A stretch of 64,000 nt of DNA from Maribellus luteus. GTDB taxonomy: Bacteria; Bacteroidota; Bacteroidia; Bacteroidales; Prolixibacteraceae. A model generated the notes under the pieces. The model had not been told where the DNA came from, did no database searches, and saw nothing but the letters and a program-made list of their open reading frames with translations. Of this stretch, positions 53,745 through 62,617 are shown piece after piece. Location: positions 248,001 to 312,000 of the forward strand of contig NZ_QWGR01000001.1 in NCBI RefSeq assembly GCF_003576475.1, given 5' to 3'. The position numbers and the translations under genes were made by a program. How positions within the stretch are numbered: position 1 is the first letter of the stretch; each line of letters starts with the position of its first letter.

Positions 53745-53777
53745 TTTGAATTTATATAATTTTAATGTTTAGTTTTG
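53745..53777 (+). promoter_or_regulatory. Putative promoter of the OmpA-family gene
   Basis: TTTG at 53745-53748 and TAGTTTTG at 53770-53777 fit the Bacteroidota -33/-7 pair with a spacing of 21 bases. The leader would be about 110 bases, which is common for abundant outer-membrane proteins in this phylum. Confidence 0.55.
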
Positions 53778-53892
53778 TTAAAAAATGTTTTGTAAAAATA
53801 AACCACAACCTAATGTCACTGTTTTGTAAGATTGAAATTAATTTTTAAATTGCCTCTAGAATTCAAAGAAAACAATAATAAACTGTTAGATT

Positions 53893-55191
53893 ATGAAAAA
53901 ATTTACTCTTTTCTTTCTTGCGTTGGTATTTGTAGCCGGGGCTGCAATGGCGCAGAATTCAGACAAAAAATGGGCGATAGGTCTTGGGCCTGGGATCGAT
54001 TATAATCTGGAGACTGAGTCTGCTGGTTTCCTTGCTGACTTTTACTTAAGTCGCTACCTGAGTCCACGATTCGATTTGATGTTGGATACACGTGTATCTT
54101 TCGATGATCCGGGACTGGACGTAGTAAACCCGTTATTGAACCTTCGTCTTAAACTTTTCAACGAAGACAACAAAGTTCAGCCTTACCTTTTCGGAGGTGT
54201 TGGTTACATGTGGGACAACAACGATAATGGTGTAAACTTTGACGCTGGTGCAGGATTGAAATTCCCGATTAGCCCAAATACAGCATTGTTTGTTGCCGGT
54301 TCTTATGTTAAAGGAATTGACGGAGTCAGAAGTGTAAACGGTGTTGCAAGCGACGTAAACGATGACCATGTTATGGTAACAAGTATCGTTGAATTTGCTT
54401 TAGGTGCTGGCAAAGACTCTGACGGTGACGGTGTAAAAGATAGAAAAGACGAATGTCCGAATACACCTCCCGGAGTAGAAGTGGATGAAAAAGGATGTCC
54501 GCTGGATCGCGATGGCGACGGTGTGCCGGATTACAAAGATGATTGTCCGGACGAAGCTGGTCCTGCTTCATTGAACGGTTGTCCTGACCGCGATGGTGAC
54601 GGTATTGCCGACAAAGATGACGAGTGCCCGGATGTAGCTGGTTTGGCTAAATTCAAAGGCTGTCCTGATACTGACGGTGACGGCGTTCCGGATCCAAAAG
54701 ACAAATGTCCTGATACACCAAAAGGTTGTGCTGTTGATGCCGACGGTTGTCCGCTTGATTCAGACGGTGACGGAGTAATCGACTGTGAAGACAAATGTCC
54801 GCAAGAAGCTGGTCCTGCATCTAACAACGGATGTCCTGACTGGTCAGATATGACAATTGAAACTATTTATTTCGATTTCGACAAAGCTGAATTGAAGCCT
54901 GAATTCAAAGCCGAGCTGGACAAACTGGCTGAGCAACTGAATGCTTCTAAAGAATATGAAATCGTTGTAGGTGGTCACACTTGTAACATCGGTGGCGAAG
55001 GTTACAACATGAAACTTTCTGAAAAACGTGCACAGGCAGTTGTTAAATACTTGCTGATGAAAGGTGTTAACAATGCATACGTTGGATCACACAATTATGG
55101 TGAAAGCAAACCAGCTGTACCAAACGATTCAATGAAGCACAGAAAAGAAAACCGTCGTACTGAATTCGAAGTTGCGAAAATCAGAAAATAG
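53893..55191 (+). CDS. OmpA-family outer-membrane protein with thrombospondin type 3 repeats
   Basis: The 432-residue protein has a signal peptide (1-20, ending AMAQ). An N-terminal eight-strand-type barrel (about 25-175) is followed by five calcium-binding thrombospondin type 3 repeats (about 176-315; DSDGDGVKDRKDECPN and similar). The C-terminal OmpA peptidoglycan-binding domain (about 320-432) contains YFDFDKAELKPE, YNMKLSEKRAQAVVKYL and ENRRTEF. It links the outer membrane to the cell wall. Oddly, the diaminopimelate-contacting Asp of the GHTDxxG motif reads Cys here (GGHTCNIGGEG). It should be an abundant, monocistronic gene ended by a terminator. Confidence 0.93.
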   Translation: MKKFTLFFLALVFVAGAAMAQNSDKKWAIGLGPGIDYNLETESAGFLADFYLSRYLSPRFDLMLDTRVSFDDPGLDVVNPLLNLRLKLFNEDNKVQPYLFGGVGYMWDNNDNGVNFDAGAGLKFPISPNTALFVAGSYVKGIDGVRSVNGVASDVNDDHVMVTSIVEFALGAGKDSDGDGVKDRKDECPNTPPGVEVDEKGCPLDRDGDGVPDYKDDCPDEAGPASLNGCPDRDGDGIADKDDECPDVAGLAKFKGCPDTDGDGVPDPKDKCPDTPKGCAVDADGCPLDSDGDGVIDCEDKCPQEAGPASNNGCPDWSDMTIETIYFDFDKAELKPEFKAELDKLAEQLNASKEYEIVVGGHTCNIGGEGYNMKLSEKRAQAVVKYLLMKGVNNAYVGSHNYGESKPAVPNDSMKHRKENRRTEFEVAKIRK

Positions 55192-55210
55192 TAGTTTTCA
55201 AAATACATCA

Positions 55211-55242
55211 AAAAAGCTCTGTCGTTTGGCAGGGCTTTTTTT
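55211..55242 (+). terminator. Intrinsic terminator of the OmpA-family gene
   Basis: AAAAAGCTCTG pairs with CAGGGCTTTTT (one wobble pair) around an eight-base loop and is followed by more T. Confidence 0.85.
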
Positions 55243-55279
55243 ATGCCCGGAAGCCACCCCTTCTTTGTGCTTAAAATGT

Positions 55280-55287
55280 TATATTTG
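55280..55287 (+). promoter_or_regulatory. Putative -7 promoter element of argS
   Basis: TATATTTG matches TAnnTTTG, 24 bases before the argS start. No clear -33 TTG lies at the usual spacing. Confidence 0.5.
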
Positions 55288-55310
55288 CGCACTCAAAAAT
55301 TTTCACCATC

Positions 55311-57101
55311 ATGAGCATTGAAAAGATCATTCAGAATGCAACTGTTGAAGCGTTAAAAACGCTTTATAACGCAGACATTGACGTTAACCAGGTGCAGGTT
55401 CAGAATACCCGGAAAGAGTTTGAAGGAGACGTAACCATTGTCGTGTTCCCGTTTCTAAGGGCGTCAAAGAAATCGCCTGAATTAACGGCCAATGATCTTG
55501 GAAGCTATTTGAGTGAAAAGGTCGATATTGTTGATTCTTTCAATGTTATCAAGGGATTTCTGAACCTGGTGATCAACAATAGTTACTGGTTAGAGGTACT
55601 TCGCGGTATTTATCAGAACCAGGATTTTGGAACCAAAGCGGTTACCGAAGATTCTGAACTGGTAATGGTGGAGTATTCTTCGCCTAACACCAATAAACCA
55701 CTTCACCTGGGACATATCCGGAACAACCTGTTGGGATTTTCGATTTCTGAAATTGCAAAAGCCAATGGGAAAAAGGTGGTGAAGACCAACATCGTAAACG
55801 ACCGCGGAATTCATATTTGCAAGTCGATGTATGCCTGGAAAATGTGGGGCAACGGAAAAACTCCGGAAAACTCGGGAATGAAGGGCGATCATTTGGTGGG
55901 TGAATTTTATGTGGAATTCGACAAGCATTACAAGGCCGAAATAGCGGAGTTGATTGCCGGAGGGATGACCAAGGAGGAAGCCGAAAATCAGGCTCCGTCG
56001 ATTATTGCTGCCCGCGAAATGCTGCGGAAATGGGAAGCCAAAGATGAAGAGACCGTGGAGCTTTGGAAAACCATGAATGGCTGGGTGTATGAAGGTTTTG
56101 ACGTAACTTACAAAAACCTGGGGGTTGATTTTGACAAGATTTACTACGAGTCGGAAACTTACCTGGTAGGAAGAGACGAAGTTATACGGGGCCTGAAAGA
56201 GGGGATCTTTTCGCAGCGGGAAGACCAATCGGTTTGGGCCGACCTGACAGCAGATGGTTTGGACCAGAAATTATTGCTTCGAAGTGATGGTACTTCGGTA
56301 TACATGACCCAGGATATTGGTACTGCGAAAATGCGTTTCAACGATTATTCGATCGACAAAATGGTTTACGTGGTTGGAAATGAGCAAAATTATCACTTCC
56401 AGGTGCTGGCGATTTTGTTGGATAAACTTGGTTTTGAATGGGGAAAAGACCTGTACCATTTTTCGTATGGGATGGTGGAACTGCCTTCGGGGAAAATGAA
56501 GTCACGTGAAGGAACGGTAGTGGATGCCGATGACCTGATGGACGGAATGACCGAAGTGGCCCGTAACATGTCGAAAGAGTTGGGAAAACTGGAATCGCTT
56601 TCAGGAGAAGAAGCCGAAAAAACGTTCCGGATGATTGCCTTGGCTGCATTAAAGTATTTTATTCTGAAAGTTGATCCGCGTAAAAATATGATGTTCAACC
56701 CTGAAGAGTCGATCGACTTTAATGGGAATACAGGTCCTTTTATTCAATATACCTATGCACGTATACAGTCGGTGCTTCGGAAAGCAACTGAAAAAGGATT
56801 GACGATGGATGCTGGTCTTCCCGTTGCCGAGCTATCGGTAAAAGAGAAAGACCTGTTAAAGCGCTTGTCGTTGTTCCCTTCGGTAGTGCAGGAAGCCGGC
56901 GACAATTACAGCCCGGCAGTGATCGCCAATTATTGTTACGAGTTGGTTAAAGAGTTCAACCAATTCTATCATGATCATTCAATCTTGGGTGAAAATGATC
57001 CAAGTACCATGAATTTCAGGTTGATCCTGGCATCATCGGTTGGACAGGTTGTTCGGAAAGGGATGAATCTGCTTGGAATTGAAATGCCGGAAAGGATGTA
57101 A
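55311..57101 (+). CDS. argS: Arginyl-tRNA synthetase
   Basis: The 596-residue class I aminoacyl-tRNA synthetase charges tRNA-Arg. The N-terminal tRNA-binding additional domain (about 1-115; EFEGDVTIVVFPFLRAS) is followed by the catalytic Rossmann fold. Its HIGH-type motif is SSPNTNKPLHLGHIRNN, with HLGH as the signature. GMVELPSGKMKSREGTVV takes the KMSK place, as in other ArgS proteins (GKMKSREG). The C-terminal helical anticodon-binding (DALR) domain ends NLLGIEMPERM. Length is normal. The gene is single, with a short GGGAGG/CCTCCC hairpin after it. Confidence 0.97.
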   Translation: MSIEKIIQNATVEALKTLYNADIDVNQVQVQNTRKEFEGDVTIVVFPFLRASKKSPELTANDLGSYLSEKVDIVDSFNVIKGFLNLVINNSYWLEVLRGIYQNQDFGTKAVTEDSELVMVEYSSPNTNKPLHLGHIRNNLLGFSISEIAKANGKKVVKTNIVNDRGIHICKSMYAWKMWGNGKTPENSGMKGDHLVGEFYVEFDKHYKAEIAELIAGGMTKEEAENQAPSIIAAREMLRKWEAKDEETVELWKTMNGWVYEGFDVTYKNLGVDFDKIYYESETYLVGRDEVIRGLKEGIFSQREDQSVWADLTADGLDQKLLLRSDGTSVYMTQDIGTAKMRFNDYSIDKMVYVVGNEQNYHFQVLAILLDKLGFEWGKDLYHFSYGMVELPSGKMKSREGTVVDADDLMDGMTEVARNMSKELGKLESLSGEEAEKTFRMIALAALKYFILKVDPRKNMMFNPEESIDFNGNTGPFIQYTYARIQSVLRKATEKGLTMDAGLPVAELSVKEKDLLKRLSLFPSVVQEAGDNYSPAVIANYCYELVKEFNQFYHDHSILGENDPSTMNFRLILASSVGQVVRKGMNLLGIEMPERM

Positions 57102-57105
57102 AAAA

Positions 57106-57135
57106 GGGAGGCGAACCTCCCTAAATTTCTTTTTG
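57106..57135 (+). terminator. Short hairpin after argS
   Basis: GGGAGG (57106-57111) and CCTCCC (57116-57121) form a six-base stem with a four-base loop, followed by a T-rich stretch. It is a plausible but short terminator. The rest of the gap to 57348 shows no gene. Confidence 0.55.
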
Positions 57136-57348
57136 TCTTTGTCGCTGAGATTGATTTAATGGATAACGGGGTTTGCGACGTCCTTCCTTACACTATAAAA
57201 TACTGTAAACAGCGAAAAGGTAACCCCGGATTCATAAAGAAATCGGTATTGAAAGTTGCGTGGATTAAAGGATTTCGCACATTTGTTAGCCCATTTTTTC
57301 AAACATAACTTGTATCTTGTTGGTTACAAATCGAAAACAAAGACCTGA

Positions 57349-57900
57349 ATGTGGTTTTTTAGCCTCTATAGTCCTCGAAATAAAAAAGGCATAAGTGCTA
57401 CTGAATTCCACCAACTCTTTCGGGAAATATATCCCGACCTTTGTGTTTATGTCTCCCGGTATCTGAACGACGAGGAAACCGCAAAAGATATCGTGCAGGA
57501 TGTGCTGATCACTTTTTGGGAAGAAAGCGAAAAGCTTAAAGACAAGAAACTCATCAGGCCTTATCTCTTCAAATCAGTTAAACACCGGGCCCTGAACCAC
57601 CTTAAACGCGAAAGCCGGAAATTGCCGCTTGATGCCTTTTTTGATTCCTTTAATGAGACGCTGGCAAACAATGAAAATGAAAGTGTTGAGAGCTTTCTGG
57701 CACTCGAGAATCTGCAATCCGATCTTGAAAAAGCCATCAATGAGTTGCCCGAACAACGACAACGAATATTCAGGATGAGTCGTTTCGAAGAAATGAAACA
57801 CAAAGAAATAGCAGCAGCCCTGGATATATCTCCCAAAACCGTTGAGACACAAATTTTCAGAGCCTTAAAGTTTATCCGCGACAAATTGGGCGGTGAGTAA
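57349..57900 (+). CDS. ECF-type RNA polymerase sigma factor of the second PUL
   Basis: The 183-residue protein has sigma region 2 (FHQLFREIYPDLCVYVSRYL and ETAKDIVQDVLITFWEE, about 22-65) and region 4 (LPEQRQRIFRMSRFEEMKHK and SPKTVETQIFRALKFIRDKL, about 135-180). FRMSRFEEMKHKEIA is typical of the Bacteroidota group that works with FecR. Its C-terminus stops after the DNA-binding helix, without the hydrophobic tail seen on the first PUL sigma factor. The FecR gene follows by about 160 bases. Confidence 0.92.
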   Translation: MWFFSLYSPRNKKGISATEFHQLFREIYPDLCVYVSRYLNDEETAKDIVQDVLITFWEESEKLKDKKLIRPYLFKSVKHRALNHLKRESRKLPLDAFFDSFNETLANNENESVESFLALENLQSDLEKAINELPEQRQRIFRMSRFEEMKHKEIAAALDISPKTVETQIFRALKFIRDKLGGE

Positions 57901-58059
57901 AAAGGGCGCCTTTTGAATAGTTTGTTGCGTCCGTGATTGATATTTTTTGAACGGAGTTAGGGGCTTTGATGAAAAAAATTGCGTTTCAATCAAAAAAAAA
58001 TCAAAATGCTGTAAGTGATTTTTGCCGCTCGTTTTCCTTACTCATATAATACCAATAAA

Positions 58060-59151
58060 ATGAGTAAAAGAATCGAACAGTTGTTTTTGGCTTACCTGGA
58101 AGGAAGGATCTCATCTCAGGATGAAAAATTCTTGCTGGAATGGCTAAAAAATAATCCGGAAGCCGTTAAAGACTATAACGAATTCAGGAGAATCTGGAAC
58201 ATGTCGAAGATGCTGGCGCGGTTAACCAACGAAGACCTTGAAAAACGTTGGCAGGAGATCATTCGGGAGATTGAAAGCTCGCCTATACGTCGTATGTCTC
58301 CTGTGCAGCGATTCTTTTATTGGGCACCAAGAGTGGCAGCTGTTTTTCTTTTCGGAGCCGCTTTTTCATTTTTTGTTGCTTACCTGGTATTTAATAAACC
58401 CACCCAAAATCTTGCTTTCCAGGAGATAAATACACCAGCCGGCGCCAAGTCAAAAATTACCCTGCCCGACGGAACGGTGGTGTGGCTGAATGCCAGCAGT
58501 AATTTGAAATACTCAAGCGATTTCGGCAAAAAAGGAAGAGAAGTGGAATTGGAAGGGGAAGCTTTTTTTGATGTGGAAACCGATTCTTCCAAAATTTTTA
58601 TGGTTCGCACATCGGAACTTAACATTAAGGCATACGGTACTTCGTTCAATGTAAAATCGTATCCGGAAGAAGGAACCATCGAAACCACTCTGCTGGAAGG
58701 AAAGGTGGGCGTAGTGCGTGATGGATTGAATGTGAAGGAAAACGAAGTGTTACTCGAACCGAATCAGCGCGTGGTGTATTTCCGTAAAAATAAGCCGGTG
58801 GAAGAAACGATAGACGCACAAATCGAAAAGCAGGCCACCGAGACCATTAAAACCCAAAAAACAAATAAGTTAACCTATCTGATCTCGAAGGGAATTGATA
58901 CCCGGGAGTTTACATCGTGGAAAGACGGAACCTTGTTCATTACCAGCGAATCACTCAGTGAGTTGGCGATAAAACTGGAACGTAAGTACGATGTGAAAAT
59001 TCATTTTGAAACCGAAGCACTTAAGAAACTCAAGTTTACCGGTTCGCTTGAAAATGAAACGGTAGAACAAGTGATCGAAGCCATTGGTATTGCAGCTCAC
59101 ATTGATTATGAGATTGAGGATCGCGACATCTGGCTAAAAGAAAAGAACTAA
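58060..59151 (+). CDS. FecR-family anti-sigma factor (DUF4974) of the second PUL
   Basis: The ATG at 58060 (MSKRIEQLFLAYLEGRIS) is preferred over a GTG at 58015, because it starts directly at the conserved anti-sigma helix. The 363-residue protein has a cytoplasmic domain (1-80), one membrane helix (about 88-112; VAAVFLFGAAFSFFVAYLV), a periplasmic FecR domain (PAGAKSKITLPDGTVVWLNA, then LEGEAFFDVETDSSKIFMV) and a DUF4974 tail (LERKYDVKIHFE). It keeps the neighbouring sigma factor silent until the SusC transducer signals. Confidence 0.94.
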   Translation: MSKRIEQLFLAYLEGRISSQDEKFLLEWLKNNPEAVKDYNEFRRIWNMSKMLARLTNEDLEKRWQEIIREIESSPIRRMSPVQRFFYWAPRVAAVFLFGAAFSFFVAYLVFNKPTQNLAFQEINTPAGAKSKITLPDGTVVWLNASSNLKYSSDFGKKGREVELEGEAFFDVETDSSKIFMVRTSELNIKAYGTSFNVKSYPEEGTIETTLLEGKVGVVRDGLNVKENEVLLEPNQRVVYFRKNKPVEETIDAQIEKQATETIKTQKTNKLTYLISKGIDTREFTSWKDGTLFITSESLSELAIKLERKYDVKIHFETEALKKLKFTGSLENETVEQVIEAIGIAAHIDYEIEDRDIWLKEKN

Positions 59152-59266
59152 ATAAGAGATACTAAAACGTGCTGGCAGGGGGTAGCAGGGAAGTTGTATT
59201 CTAACGGAATTCAGGGCAATTCTTTCTACCCGTGTGGTACGCTAACAACAAACCAATTTCTAACAA

Positions 59267-62200
59267 ATGAATTTAAAACAGCTGATTTTAATCGCCTGTG
59301 TTCTGTTGTCGTTTACTTTAAGCGCACAGGAAAAGATTAGTTTGAAGGTTGAAAACATGAACCTGGAGAACGTCTTTAAAACCATCCATGAAAAAAGTGG
59401 TTACCGGTTTTTCTACAGTGATGACCTGGTTGACCTGGAGAAGATTATTTCTCTTGACGTGGCAGAAGCCGGGATTGAACAACTCATTGAAATCTTAAAA
59501 ACAAAGACCAATCTGAGCTTTCGTATGATGGAAGATCAGTTGATTGTGGTTTCTCCCGTGGGGGAAAAACACGGAGTGATGATCAAGGGCCGGGTAACTT
59601 CTGCCAGGGAACCGCAGGGACTTCCTGGTGTAAACGTGGTAATTAAAGGTACTGCCAAAGGTGTGACTACCGGCATGGATGGTACTTACAGCATTGAAGT
59701 ACCCGAAGAAGCAGTCGTTCTGTCGTTTTCGTTTATTGGGTTTCAGCCGCAGGAGATCGCCGCAAACGGGCAACGCGAACTAAACGTGGTTTTAGTCGAA
59801 GACATTCAGTCGATTGATGAAGTGGTTGTTACCGCTCTTAGTATTGAACGGGACAAGAACTCTCTGGGCTATTCAATTACACAAGTGGGAAGCGACGAAA
59901 TTAACCGGGCCAAAGAAAACAATCCTGTCAACTCGCTTGCCGGAAAAGTTTCGGGTTTGCAAATTACCAAATCGCCCACAGGCGTCGATGGTTCTTCAAG
60001 GGTTGTCCTTCGTGGAGTAGCCTCCATGCTCGGAAATAACCGACCTTTGTTTGTGATCGATGGCATTCCGATGGATGCCGGGTTTGGTGGCGGAGGCCGC
60101 TGGGGAGGCAAAGACAGCGGGGACGCGCTGGCCGATCTGAACCCGGAAGACATTGAATCGATGAGTGTACTGAAGGGTGCCGGTGCTGCTGCGGCCTACG
60201 GATCGAGAGGAGCCAATGGAGTTATACTGATCACCACCAAAAAAGGGAAAAACAAACGAGGGATCGGGATATCGTTTTCTTCGGGATACACCGTGGAAAA
60301 GCCCATGGTTACCCCCGATTTCCAGAACGAATACACACAAGGTGCTTTTGGGTATTATCCTTCCTTGTCGGGAAATCCGCCGAAACCTCTGGCCGATTAC
60401 CCCTGGATATGGAGTTATGGCGAAAAGATGGAAGGACAAACACTGGTTAACTGGCTGGGGCAGGAGGAACAAATGGTGCCACAAGCCAATCCTTACGATG
60501 CATTTTTCCGTACCGGCAGCTCGTTTACAAATACGGTAGCTTTCGACGGAGGCACTGACAGAACTACGTTTCGCGCCTCCATAACCCATCAGGACTCCAA
60601 AGGCATTATGCCCAACAACGATCTGTCGAAACAAACTTTCAACTTGCGCGGATTTTCAAAACTGGGCGAGAAAGTGGAGTTCGATTCCAAGCTTACTTAC
60701 ATTCATTCGTCGGTAGAGAACCGCCCGTATCTTGCTGAAGACGGTTCAAATGTGGTGCAGTCGCTGGCCATTATGCCAAGGAATATTACACTCGAATCAT
60801 TAAAGCAAAACACAGCCGATGCCGAGGGAAACATGTTGAAGTGGAACACGGATAACACCTTCGCCAACCCGTATTGGATACTTCAAAACAAATTGAACGA
60901 AGACGAGAAAAACCGTTTTCAGGGTATGTTTTCGGTAAAATGGAATGCTACGGAGCATTTTCATCTGATGGTTCGCTCGGGCCTTGATTATACAAACAGT
61001 TCATCAAAAGATTATGAAAACCCGGGACGTCCGTCCATTGCTACCGGACAGGGAAGTATTAGCAAAGGAATGGGCAATAGCATGGAGTGGAACTCTGATT
61101 TTCTGGGAACTTACGATAAACGTTTCAACGATTTTTCGCTAAACCTGAGCCTGGGTGGAAACTACCGCTACAATAAATACAATTCTATTTCGCAATGGGG
61201 AAGTGTGATGCGTGTGCCGGAGATGTACAACATTTCGAATTACCGCAACTACGGCACCAGTGAATGGTTCTCGAAAAAGCAGGTTTATTCGCTTTATGCA
61301 CTCGGCCAGTTTGCGTTTCAGAATTATTTGTACCTCGATGTTACAGCGCGTAACGATTGGTCATCCACTTTGCCATTAGAAAATAACTCCTATTTCTATC
61401 ATTCTGAAAACCTGAGTTTTCTGTTCTCCGAAGCATTCAAACTGAATTGGGAGTGGCTGACAACCGGAAAACTGCGGGCTTCATTTGCCAAAGTGGGGAA
61501 CGACACAGGAGCTTACGAGATTGCACAATATTACAGCCTTAGCCAGACCCAGACCGACTATCCGCTTGCAAGTATCGGGGGGCAGTTGCCGCATTTCGAC
61601 CTAAAGCCTGAAGAAACCAGCTCGTGGGAAGTAGGTACCAATCTGGCCATGTTTAAAAATCGCCTGGCGGTAGATTTCACTTATTACTACAGCATTTCTG
61701 ACAACCAGATAATGAACGTCGACTTAACACCGTCGTCCGGGTATTCAAGCCGGAAAATGAATGCAGGCAAATTACAGAACAGGGGCGTTGAAGTACAATT
61801 GAATGCAACACCCGTTGAAACTCCGGGAGGTTTTTCCTGGGATGTGATTTTAACCTGGTCGAAAAACCGGTCGGAGGTAATGGAATTGTATGGTGATATG
61901 GAATTTTTGCCGCTGGCCGAAGAATTTCACATGAGTATTCAGGCGCGCCCGGGAGAACCTTACGGAGTGATTTATACCACCGATTACAAACGCGATTCAT
62001 TTGGGCACAAACTGATCGATAAAAATGGTTTTGCACAGGCTGGCGAATGGAAAGCCATGGGAAACATCAACCCCGACTGGATGGGCGGAATAAACAACCA
62101 GTTCAGCTATAAAAACCTTAGCTTGAGTTTTCTGGTGGATATTCAAAAGGGAGGTGATATTTACTCGTGGGGAAAAGCTTACATGGGACTTTTTGGCACC

Positions 62201-62614
62201 AGTGCCGAAACCCTGGAAGGAAGGGCCGAGTGGGCTGCCGGAACCGGCGGTTTTATTGAAGAGGGCCGGAGCGAATCAAACGGACAGCCCAATACCATCC
62301 CAATCGAACCAACACTGAGATGGTACAATATTTACAACAAACAAATCGGAACTGAGTGGATACAGGATGCCACGAATGTTCGTCTGCGTGAGCTGGTGCT
62401 AAGTTACAACATGCCTTCCCGCTTGCTGGCGAAACTGCCCATCGACGATGTGAATTTGTCGCTGGTAGGCCGGAACCTGTTCTTTTTGTACCGTGCGATG
62501 GATCATTTCGACCCCGAATCGGGCTACAACAGCGGAAATACCGGTAATGGCATCGAACACTTGTCGTTGCCTTCCACTTCGAGCTATGGTGTAAACCTTA
62601 AAATTAATTTTTAA
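59267..62614 (+). CDS. SusC/RagA TonB-dependent transporter with STN domain (second PUL)
   Basis: The 1115-residue protein has a signal peptide (1-20, ending LSAQ). Next come an STN domain (about 25-90; NVFKTIHEKSGYRFFYSDDL), a carboxypeptidase-regulatory-like domain (about 105-180), the TonB-box-like IDEVVVTALSIERD, a plug with NNRPLFVIDGIPMDAGFGGG and MSVLKGAGAAAAYGSRGANG, and a barrel that ends SSYGVNLKINF. The STN domain allows signalling to the FecR partner. It differs strongly from the first SusC, so it should handle another glycan. The SusD start follows the stop by three bases. Confidence 0.95.
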   Translation: MNLKQLILIACVLLSFTLSAQEKISLKVENMNLENVFKTIHEKSGYRFFYSDDLVDLEKIISLDVAEAGIEQLIEILKTKTNLSFRMMEDQLIVVSPVGEKHGVMIKGRVTSAREPQGLPGVNVVIKGTAKGVTTGMDGTYSIEVPEEAVVLSFSFIGFQPQEIAANGQRELNVVLVEDIQSIDEVVVTALSIERDKNSLGYSITQVGSDEINRAKENNPVNSLAGKVSGLQITKSPTGVDGSSRVVLRGVASMLGNNRPLFVIDGIPMDAGFGGGGRWGGKDSGDALADLNPEDIESMSVLKGAGAAAAYGSRGANGVILITTKKGKNKRGIGISFSSGYTVEKPMVTPDFQNEYTQGAFGYYPSLSGNPPKPLADYPWIWSYGEKMEGQTLVNWLGQEEQMVPQANPYDAFFRTGSSFTNTVAFDGGTDRTTFRASITHQDSKGIMPNNDLSKQTFNLRGFSKLGEKVEFDSKLTYIHSSVENRPYLAEDGSNVVQSLAIMPRNITLESLKQNTADAEGNMLKWNTDNTFANPYWILQNKLNEDEKNRFQGMFSVKWNATEHFHLMVRSGLDYTNSSSKDYENPGRPSIATGQGSISKGMGNSMEWNSDFLGTYDKRFNDFSLNLSLGGNYRYNKYNSISQWGSVMRVPEMYNISNYRNYGTSEWFSKKQVYSLYALGQFAFQNYLYLDVTARNDWSSTLPLENNSYFYHSENLSFLFSEAFKLNWEWLTTGKLRASFAKVGNDTGAYEIAQYYSLSQTQTDYPLASIGGQLPHFDLKPEETSSWEVGTNLAMFKNRLAVDFTYYYSISDNQIMNVDLTPSSGYSSRKMNAGKLQNRGVEVQLNATPVETPGGFSWDVILTWSKNRSEVMELYGDMEFLPLAEEFHMSIQARPGEPYGVIYTTDYKRDSFGHKLIDKNGFAQAGEWKAMGNINPDWMGGINNQFSYKNLSLSFLVDIQKGGDIYSWGKAYMGLFGTSAETLEGRAEWAAGTGGFIEEGRSESNGQPNTIPIEPTLRWYNIYNKQIGTEWIQDATNVRLRELVLSYNMPSRLLAKLPIDDVNLSLVGRNLFFLYRAMDHFDPESGYNSGNTGNGIEHLSLPSTSSYGVNLKINF

Positions 62615-62617
62615 CAC

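Noticed and set aside
55590-56228. Long open frame (212 codons) on the - strand inside argS
   Set aside because: Opposite a full argS gene; low-complexity His/Phe-rich translation typical of an antisense frame.
59996-60634. Long open frame (212 codons) on the - strand inside the second susC
   Set aside because: Opposite the plug and first barrel strands of a clear SusC gene; no family resemblance.
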